DNA of 64,000 bases, from positions 83,659,035 to 83,723,034 of the forward strand of contig NC_073744.1 of assembly GCF_029784135.1 (NCBI RefSeq). The letters run 5' to 3'. Positions 55,737 to 64,000 of this stretch are shown piece after piece (within the stretch, counting starts at the first letter, position 1; each line of letters begins with the position of its first letter). The translations under genes and the position numbers were made by a program. This stretch comes from Toxorhynchites rutilus septentrionalis. Lineage: Eukaryota > Arthropoda > Insecta > Diptera > Culicidae. The notes under the pieces are model-generated. The model had not been told where the DNA came from and made no database searches. It saw only the letters and a list, made by a program, of their open reading frames with translations.

Positions 55737-57023
55737 TTAGGCTGTCAAAAAAGTCCTGCGGTATTTCCGCGAGGTGTCGTTGTAAGCGCTTAGTTCTAGT
55801 TGTATTCATTGTATCGGGTCATACTATAGCTTATTGGAAAGGTATTTTTGCGCGCTATAATATAGTCCTTGACAGTGTTTTGTTTGGTTAAGTCGTTCGT
55901 GAGTTATAGTGTCACAAATATGGAGCAAAATAAAGAGAAAATCCGACATATTTTACAGTACTACTATGACAAAGGCAAAAATGCATATCAAGCTGCCAAT
56001 AAAATTTGTGCAGTTTATGGACCCGATACAGTTTCCATTTCCACCGCACAACGATGGTTTCAACGTTTTCGTTCTGGTGTAGAGGTCGTCGAAGATGCGC
56101 CACGCTCCGGAAGGCCTGTCGTCGAAAATTACGACAAAATCGCTGAATTAGCCGAGAAAGACCGGCATAGTAGCAGCCGTAGCATCGGCCAAGAGCTGGG
56201 GATAAGTCATCAAACCGTTATCAACCATTTGAAGAAGCTTGGATTCACAAAGAAGCTCGATGTATGGGTGCCACACACGTTGACGCAAAAAAAACATCTT
56301 TGACCGTATCGACGCATGTAAATCGCTGCTGAATCGTAACAAAATCGACCCGTTTCTGGAGCGGATGGTGACTGGCGATGAAAAGTGGGTCACTTACGAC
56401 AACGTGAAGCGTAAACGGTCGTGGTCGAAGCCCGCTGAAGTGGCTCAGACGGTGGCCAAGCCCTCATTAACGGCCAGGAAGGTTCTGCTGTGTGTTTGGT
56501 GGGATTGTCAAGGAATAATCTATTATGAGCTGCTTCCCTATGGCCAAACGCTCAATTCGGACCTGTACTGCCAACAACTGGACCGCTTGAAGGTAGCACT
56601 CATGAAGAAGAAGCCATCTTTGATAAACAGAGGCCGCATTGTCTTCCATCAGGACAACGCCAGGCCACACACTTCTTTGGTGACGCGCCAGAAGCTCCGG
56701 GAGCTCGGATGGGAGGTTCTTTAGCATCCGCCGTATAGTCCGGACCTTGCACCAAGTGACTACTACCTGTTTGTGTCCATGGCGAACGAGCTAGGTAGTC
56801 AGAAGTTAGCCACAAAAAAGGCCTGTGAAAATTGGCTATCGGAGTTTTTTGCCAATAAGGAAGCGAGCTTCTATAACAGGAGTATTATGAAGTTTGTCAT
56901 CTCGTTGGGAACAAGTCATCGAACAAAACGGCGCATATTTGACTTAAAACAGATGATTGTAACTAATTTTATGAACAAATGAAAATTCAAAAAAAATACC
57001 GCAGGACCTTTTTGACAGCCTAA
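55737..57023 (+). mobile_element. mariner transposon, full length, nearly intact
   Basis: The ends TTAGGCTGTCAAAAAAGTCC and (inverted) TTAGGCTGTCAAAAAGGTCC continue as TGCGGTATTT with one mismatch in about 30 bases. TA lies on both sides (55735-55736 and 57024-57025). The 1287-bp length is standard. Near-identical ends and few lesions mark this as one of the youngest insertions in the window. Confidence 0.92.
55920..56982 (+). pseudogene. mariner transposase, one frameshift and one stop
   Basis: ATG at 55920 opens MEQNKEKIRHILQYYYDKGK, a helix-turn-helix N-terminus (AAQRWFQRFRSG-like, GRPVVENYDKIAEL). An extra A in the run near 56287-56294 shifts the frame after VPHTLTQK. The catalytic domain then continues with VTGDEKWVTYDN, FHQDNARPH and YSPDLAPSDYYLF. 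Thirty-four positions separate the last two catalytic aspartates, so it is DD34D. A TAG at 56722-56724 falls before HPPYSPD. The frame ends at TGA 56980-56982; correcting for the extra base gives 353 residues, about the family norm. Confidence 0.92.
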
Positions 57024-57186
57024 TATTACCAAAAATCCTACGTAATTATTGGTGAATTAGCACAAGCAATGTATCCTCTTCCAGTTGCTTATCCGACGCA
57101 TTTGCACTTTATGGAACTAAAAATACGAGACTGCGCAATAAAATATGTTTTTGTGCCTGATTTACTACTGCGCTAAATCCCACCTT

Positions 57187-57945
57187 TTGATTGATCTAAT
57201 TTGGGCTCTCCCAGTCTGACAGCGGAATCGCTTCGGTTGGTCGATAGTGTGCATCGATCTGCATCGATCGAAACAAATGATAGTCGGAAGGAACAAGTTC
57301 TGGACTATAAGGCAGATGAACCAGAATTTCCCATCCGCTATTTTTGAAATAGTTTGTAAAGAACATGAAGCAACATGATACCGAACGTTGTCATGGTGGA
57401 ATATTATCGATTCGTGTCTGACCGCAATGAACGAATGAATTGTTACCTGTGGATGTCTCCTTTGATCGTTTGACCTGCTGTTAGCAGCTCATAGTGAATC
57501 ACACCCTTTTGTTCTAATCACATACAGAATACAGATTACTATGGCATGGTTCAAGGAAAATTTCAGTCATGCAAAATTACCGTTCGACATCTCTCGCTTT
57601 CAATTCGTATGGAACATCTCCTTGGATGTATCCTGCGGCTATGAGTTGATTATAAATAGCTTATCAAGTTACTCCCAACGATTCTGCCAGCTCTGTTTGC
57701 GTTTTACATTAATTTTAATCGAGTAATCTCTCTAGTTTTTCGTCTTCGAACTTTATCGGTTGACCCGGACGCTTTTTGTCTTCAACGCTAAATTCACCAC
57801 TTTTAAATCGTCAAAACCATTCCCTACAACATCTATTCGATGGTGCAGGGTCACCATTAACTTCCACAAACATTCGATACGCTTCAGCTGCAGTAAAATT
57901 AAATTTTCAGCATCTTTTGCCGTGGCCAGTACTGCCACACATATA
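57187..57945 (-). pseudogene. old mariner transposase remnant
   Basis: Minus-strand pieces in several frames give AYRMFVEVNGDPAPSNRCCR, FKSGEFSVEDKKRPGQPIKF, EDEKLERLLD, TELAESLGVT and VPYELKARDVER. Later come ELLTAGQTIKGDIH-like, the second D region (IIFHHDN) and LPYSPELVPSDYHLFRSM. The order and spacing match the DD34D remnant at 20371-21305, to which it is more similar than to the neighbouring young mariner. Many stops and indels show age. No inverted ends were found. Confidence 0.8.
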
Positions 57946-59712
57946 GGTTTATCTCGAAAGGTACATATTTTTTCGATTTTTTTGGTACAGATTTTCTGGA
58001 GTGATAAATTAATTCTGCAATGTTAAATCCCAGGAACAAACTCATTCTACTTTTAGGTTTGAATGATGATGAATGAATACCGTGCCCAAATAAAAAATTG
58101 ATCCGTTAAAAATCTCTGCTGGACAAAAAACAATTGCCTGAAAAGAAATGACACCTCGATCGCATTTTAATATTCTAACTATGCCTCACTGCTCGGCAAC
58201 TGTCGAGTGATTTTTTTTCTGATTATAATAACAACAAAACTAAACATCTAAATCGACAAAGCAACTATACGATGATCACATTCTTGAATTCTAAACATTT
58301 GATCAAATAGTGTAGAGTAGTTTGAATCTTTTAATAACTGATGCAGTCGAAGTTTAGGAAAAGAGTGTATTATCAAACAAATGAGTAATTTGTAGCTTGA
58401 GTACTATTTTTCCAACAGATTTTTCTATGCAACATTTAACAACAACACATCATGGCATACGTAGTGGCATTTTTAGGTGTCTACTATATGTTTGTTGTTG
58501 CAAAATGATTGTATGAAATGATTTTCTATTTTTTTGTCTCTGGTTGCCCTTGAGCTTGAAAACAAATTTCTTGTAGAGGCTAAAGAAGCAATGTAAATAA
58601 TTTGTATCCAATTATTCATTAAACAAAAACAAAAACTACAATGGCTTTTTTCGCATATCATTTACTTATACGTGAATATAATGTTTCATTACATTGACGT
58701 TGCTTCGAATCACTATATGAAACAATGAATGAGAGCAAAGGAGTAATGAACATTTGATTACGTCAATTTTATTATAATTGGCAAACACTCAATTCGGTTT
58801 TTTTCAAAGGATAAAATACAGATTGCTAACCACAAAGCAAACAGACAAGAAATACAATACTGCACAATACTTTCAACCAATTAATATTGCCTTAAACTTA
58901 ATTATCTTTCAATGTGCTCAGTATAGTTTACGGTATAAAAAGCTGTACACCTTCACCAGCATTGGTTTCAGTTTTGTACCAGAATCTCAAATTAGCGCCA
59001 AACACTCCATACGGAAGGAATGCAAAACAAGACATCTCCGGAAACGAACGTGATTTGAATTGGAAATTTTGGTAGCCACACGGAGGAAGCAGTCTTCCTA
59101 ATGCCAAGCAAAAGAACAGCGAAAGAAATGTACACTGGCGAAGACACACCTATCAGTACCGGAACAGTTTCATTGGGATTCCGGCAATTTCCGGTACACA
59201 AAATGGATGAAGCTAGAGTTCGGCTCGATGCTGTTTTTCGAATTCCATTAATTAATTTATTGGAGACAACTTGCTTTCAACTGATTGAGAACTTGCCGTT
59301 CCAGTCTAGAAATCTATTGCCCTCATAACTTTTGGGAAAATTTTCGTTCTTGTGTTCTTGTGATGAAATTATCGCGTTTTATGTTGGAATTAAGTAAGCT
59401 ACCCGCAGATTAAAGCATAAATGAGGATCGAATCCTCCCCAGCCTCCTAGACATGCAGGCATTTTTATTCTCCATCATAACAATGCACGCGTCGTCCCAC
59501 GCGTCCAGCTCATTGAAACTCAAAGAAATCATGTTGATACATACGGTAACTAAATTTGCTCTGTTGGGAACAAGGTGCAGAAATGTTTTAAACCTCTCAA
59601 ACAAGATAATTCTTATGCTAACGAAGTAAGACATTCTTTTTCAAGGTGAGTTCAAATTACTATTTCATATAAACATAAAAACATCTTTTATGATTTGACA
59701 CACTAAAAGGAA
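57946..59712. other. no recognised gene
   Basis: AT-rich to 58900. A less AT-rich patch at 58930-59330 (CCAAACACTCCATACGG, GCCAAGCAAAAGAACAGCG) has overlapping frames on both strands but no family motif. Confidence 0.4.
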
Positions 59713-59728
59713 GACTTAGCCCTACGTC
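59713..59728. repeat. decayed palindrome GACTTAGCCCTACGTC
   Basis: It is one mismatch from a GACGTAG-type palindrome and is followed by AA, like the other right ends of the family. No recognisable body of the family precedes it. Confidence 0.45.
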
Positions 59729-59905
59729 AAAAGGATGCTGCATGCTGAATAATCGTTGATCGCTGACTGATGGTTCTATTATCCTACGTTGTGTTTCTTT
59801 TCAGCTGTGGTGGGACAGCAACCGGGCAGCAATAATCAGCAGGGCAGAATTTCACATGCACTACACTTTATTTTTGGTGTTCCCTTAATGCGGGTCGAAA
59901 AACTA

Positions 59906-61717
59906 CTAACTAGACCACTTCAAGCTGGAGTTTTCTTCTTCGTTCTGGGTGCCCATGGAACTCGGAAGCATGCAGATCTTGACGATAGGACGAGTGATGA
60001 TACCGCCACCAGCAGTCCGTAGATCAACAACCCTCGTTAATCCATCACCTCCAGGATGGATGGCTTCGATCCGAGCAAGGGGCCATCGAATCGGTGGTTG
60101 CATCTCGTCGACTACGATGACAAGCTTTCCCGGAGTAATGTCGTTGTTGCGCATCCAACATCGGGTGTCCTTCAGCAGCTCTTGCAGATACTCCTTCTTC
60201 CAATGCATCCAAAATTGCTGCGCATGCAGTTGCAGCTGCTGGTAGTGATCAACTTTGTACGTAGGCAGGTGTCGCAGATCTGGGTCGGGCAGAGCAAGCA
60301 GCGATGATCCAATGAGGAAATGAGCTGGAGTCAAAGCGGCCACGTCGTTGGGGTCTTCGATCATCGGAAGCAATGGTCGGCTGTTCATGGCTGCTTCAAT
60401 TTGCGTGAGAACGGTGGACATTTCCTCGAACGATAAGCGAGTTGTTCCCAGGGTTCGGTAGAGGTGCTTTTTCGCCACTTTGACGGCTGCCTCCCACAGG
60501 CCACCGAAATGTGGAGCTTTCGGAGGAACCATGTGCCAGGTGATACCTTCGCCGTTGCAGGTGGCAATGATTTCGTCCTGCTGGGCTCGGTCGTGGAATT
60601 TGGCGAACATCTCAGCTAGTTCGTTTCTTGCTCCTTCGAAGTTCTTCCCGTTGTCCGAATAGATGCGGGAAGGCCTTCCACGTCGGTCGATGAAGCGTCG
60701 AAGAGCAGCCAGGAAACCTTGAGTAGATAGGTCGCTGACCAACTCTAGGTGCACTGCTTTGGTCGAGAAGCACACAAATTGGCACAGATACGCTTTTGAT
60801 GGCGAGGCGCGTTTGTGGATTGGGCGAAGATATACAGGACCAGCGTTGTCAACTCCCGTAATGCTGAACGGGCGGCTTGGAACGACTCGATGGAAAGGCA
60901 GCTGTCCAATTTGCTGCTGAGCCGGTACTGGGTTGAGACGTGTACATCGGGAGCAGTTCCGAACCACACTGTGGACGAGCCTTCGCCCTCTGGGTGGCCA
61001 ATACTCCTCGCGAATGGCAGTTAACAGAAAGCGCCCGCCGCCGTGAAGCAGTTTGCGGTGGAAGTGTTCAGCGATAAGGTGGGTGAACGGATGGTTGGTA
61101 GGGATTAGGGCAGGATGTTTAGCTTGGTAGGGCATAAGAGCAAATTCAAGACGTCCTCCCACTCTCAAGACTCCCTCTGGATCGAAGAATGGAGTCATTT
61201 TACGGATGTGCGACTGTTTCGCGACGGGCTTACCCTCCTTCAGCTGCTTTATTTCGGCGAAATAGCCATCTTCCTGGGCCAATCGGGTCAGATACGCTTT
61301 GGCCGTATTGATCTCCTCGACGGTGAGCAAGTGTGAAGAGGGAGCCGCTGAGTGTGAAGGTTGTGTGCGGACTTTCGATCGGGTGTTGCTGACAAAGCGC
61401 ACACAATATCCGATGATATGAAGCAGGCGGCTATAGGAGGACCAGCGAGAGAACCACGGCTTGATTGTTGGTGACGCTTGAGTGACCGCCACGATGGTTT
61501 TCACCTCTAAATCTTCCTCTGGAACACCCGGAAGAATCGAAATTGGCCAGCTTTGAGATGACTGAGATAACCAATCGGGACCACGACTCCACAAGTCGCT
61601 GTTCAGGAAGTCCAACATTCCTCGTGAAACCAGGTCGGCAGGGTTGTCAACTCCACGCACATGCTTCCATTCGCAGCCTTGTGTGTACTGCTGTATTTCA
61701 GCCACTCGGTTTGTCAC
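59906..61717 (-). pseudogene. BEL/Pao pol, integrase part
   Basis: The 603-codon frame begins at the end of the RNase H region (NRVAEIQQYTQGCEWKHVRG, NPADLVSRG). The integrase zinc-binding HHCC motif follows (HFHRKLLHGGGR, CSRCTRL) and then the catalytic triad (GVDNAGPV, IYSDNGKNF, EAAMNSRPL). It closes with the Pao-type C-terminal domain (TPAHFLIGSSL, FWMHWKKEYLQEL, GKLVIVVDE, RWPLARIEAIHPG). Integrase inserts the retroelement cDNA into the genome. The frame is uninterrupted but is separated from RT by a deletion and frame change near 61714, so no normal polyprotein forms. No 3' LTR was identified before 59730. Confidence 0.92.
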
Positions 61718-64000
61718 GTATGTAGGCCAGCACGAACGACCACCGGGGCGATGAGTCCAAGAGGATTGAAAAGCCTGGCTGCATCGGACAGAATGGACCG
61801 CTTGGTTGAAACTGCATCACTAAACTGCACCTTGGAATCAAAACGGAGATAATCGCCTTCAGGTTCCCAAATGATCCCAAGCGCCTTGATGGATTCCTCA
61901 GGAGTGAAGTGAAGGGCGGATTGTGTCCCAACTTGCTCGTTGCTGAGACCTTGCAACACCTCAAGACGGTTAGAGGCCCACTTCCGCAACTCGAAACCAC
62001 CCTTCGGTAGTAGCTCGTCGAGCTCGGTACGCAGACGGATCGCTTCTTCAATAGATTGGGCACCACCAATGAAGTCGTCCACGTAGAAGTTCTTCTTGAG
62101 CGCTGGACCGCCAATCGGATACGCTGCGCCTTCGTCTTCCGCTAGCTGCTGCAGTGTGCGTGTGGCCAGGTAGGAAGATGGAGCCAAGCCGTACGTCACG
62201 GTTAGCAACTCGTACACTTGAATTGGTGTTTTCCCGGAAAATCGCCACAGGATGCGCTTGAACCTGACGTAATCGGGGTGTACGAGTATTTGCCGGTACA
62301 TTTTGGCAATGTCGGCAACCAGAGCGATGGGGAAGGTACGGAATCGAAGAATAATATCCAGGAGATCGTCCTGCACCACGGGACCCACGCAAAGAGCTTC
62401 ATTAAGCGAGAAGCCGGTGGAAGTTTTCGCTGAGCCGTTAAACACGACCCGAACCTTGGTCGTCGTACTTTCCTCCTTAACTACGGGGTGGTGGGGCAGG
62501 TAGTACGCAGGAGCATCATCATCGTCAGCTTCGACCAACCGCATGTGGCCGAGAGAGATATACTCCTTGATAAACTTGCGATATTCTTCTTTCAAATGTG
62601 GATCTCGTTCCAGTCGCTTTTCCAAGTGTTCGAATTGTCGCTGGGCATTGTTTCGGAATTCACCAATCATGACTTCAAAGTCGGGTTTGCGGGGATAACG
62701 CACGATGTAGCGGCCTTCTTCATTTCGGGAGACAGTAGACTGATACAGGGTCTCGCATCTTCGCTCCTCTACAGAATATGTATCGGTGTTGGTCAGCTCC
62801 TCTGTTCGCCAGAATCTCTCCAAACATTCCTCCAGAGAAACCATGGAAACCTCAACTTCACTACACGAGGCGGTTGGCATCGATGCCTGCGTGAATGGGC
62901 CAGCATACGAAGTACCGGCCACGATCCATCCGAAGACGCTATTGACCAGAAGTGGGACGTTTCTGTCAAGCTGGATGCGTTCGTTGCTGGGGAAGAAGGA
63001 GTAGAAGTGCCTGGCGCCTAGAACCATATCTATTGGTTGGCTCTCGTTGAACGAAGGATCAGCCATGAAGAGATCCTCCGGAATTATCCATCCTGCAGTG
63101 GAAATGCTTTGCGACGGAAGATCGGCGGTCACTTTATCCATCACGAGGAAATTAACACCACAAGAGAAGTTGCCTTTCCTGGATTGCACCTGGGCGAAGA
63201 CGGATTCAGTGATCGATTTCGGAAGCTGACCTGCGCCTTGGACCGTTACATTTGCAGACTGTCGACGTAGTCGTAGAATCCTCGCCATCCGATCTGTGAT
63301 GAGGTTTGGTTGCGATGCACTGTCCAGGAGAGCGCGAGCGAGATATTCCGAACCGTGGGAACCGATGACCTTCACGACAACGGTGAGCAGAAAGACGTTC
63401 TCACGGGGCTGTTGTAGAGCAGTACTGACCTCGACAGGTAGAGCATTTTCGGCAGCAGCGACTATAGATTGCGTAGAAGGATCGACCGTAGGTGATGGAG
63501 TGGAAGATGACCCTGACGAGACTGCTGTTGAACCAGAAGAAGCATTTTGGCTACTGGCTTTTCGTGAATCAGTTTCATGGAGAAAAGTGTGATGCCGTCG
63601 ATTACATTTGCGACGGTTGAGAGTGGAGGAACAATTGCGAACGAAGTGTCCACTGCTCAAACAGTTGTGGCATAGCCGTTTGGAAGTCACCAACTTATGT
63701 CGATCTCTCATCGGAAGGCTTTGAAACTTGGAACACCTCGCGATGAAGTGCGCTTCGCCGCAAGCACTGCACTTACCCCCAGAGCTGGTAGTCGATGCGC
63801 AAGAAGAGAGGCGAAACTGGGAATGAGAGTGATTTCTCTTCGACGAATGAAAATGACCACTTGAAGACTCGGCGGTATGGTGATTCACCGAAATGGATTC
63901 CAGCACTCAGGTTCTCCTCTGTAGGAAATCGATGAGACAGGCGTAGTCCGGGTTCTCCACTGTTGACGCGTGGTCCCCCCAAGCCTTCAGTGAGTCGTCG
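61714..64000 (-). pseudogene. BEL/Pao gag-pol, zinc knuckles, protease and RT (partial)
   Basis: The minus strand enters at the window end with gag-like sequence (PDYACLIDFLQRR), meets a TGA near 63909, then runs 730 codons. It contains two zinc knuckles (CSACGEAHFIARC, CHNCLSSGHFVRNC), an aspartic protease ([14 protein letters not shown]) and reverse transcriptase (VRVVFNGSA, LVADIAKMYRQI, YVDDFIGG). It ends abruptly after NPLGLIAPVVVRA. About 300 codons that normally hold the RNase H core are missing before the integrase frame. LTR retroelements of this group replicate by reverse transcription in cytoplasmic particles; this copy is defective. Its 5' part lies outside the window. Confidence 0.92.

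Overview
This is eukaryotic, AT-rich intergenic DNA, most likely from a culicine mosquito. The main clues are a Feilai-like tRNA-derived SINE, an ITmDD37E element, DD37D/DD34D mariner remnants, CR1-like and BEL/Pao retroelements, and dispersed repeats that I recall from Aedes/Culex-type genomes. The species call is inference. I found no host protein-coding gene, rRNA or genuine tRNA. Nearly everything recognisable is a transposable element, usually broken and often nested in another.

Layout. 1-5 kb: a Harbinger transposase tail, a mariner remnant split by a short inverted-repeat element, and a full-length but mutated DD37E transposon. 5-10 kb: a piggyBac-type MITE, a second DD37E fragment, a CR1-like fragment and a Helitron-derived tandem array. 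10-13 kb: a SINE with clean target duplications and nested TIR elements rich in AAAGTGGTCA-type motifs. 13.3-14.9 kb: a TIR element ending in the palindrome GACGTAGAACTACGTC. 16.7-23.6 kb: Helitron, CR1-like, Tc1/mariner, mariner, SINE and piggyBac-like remnants packed together. 25-26 kb: a complete non-autonomous Helitron.

30-36.4 kb: a CR1-like RT fragment, then a nearly full-length CR1-like retrotransposon with a PHD finger in ORF1. 36.4-39.7 kb: a Tc3-like transposon split by a 2.5 kb element that carries two histone H2A pseudogene fragments and histone-type 3' stem-loops. 39.9-45 kb: TIR elements and another Helitron. 47-49 kb: a 5'-truncated CR1-like element. 53-55 kb: foldback repeats and a SINE. 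55.7-57 kb: a young mariner with two visible lesions. 57.2-58 kb: an old mariner. 59.9-64 kb: a BEL/Pao gag-pol lacking its RNase H region and running off the window end.

The genes do not act as a pathway. The interest lies in the insertion history, which can be read from target-site duplications and interrupted frames, and in the histone-derived sequence inside a palindrome-ended repeat family.
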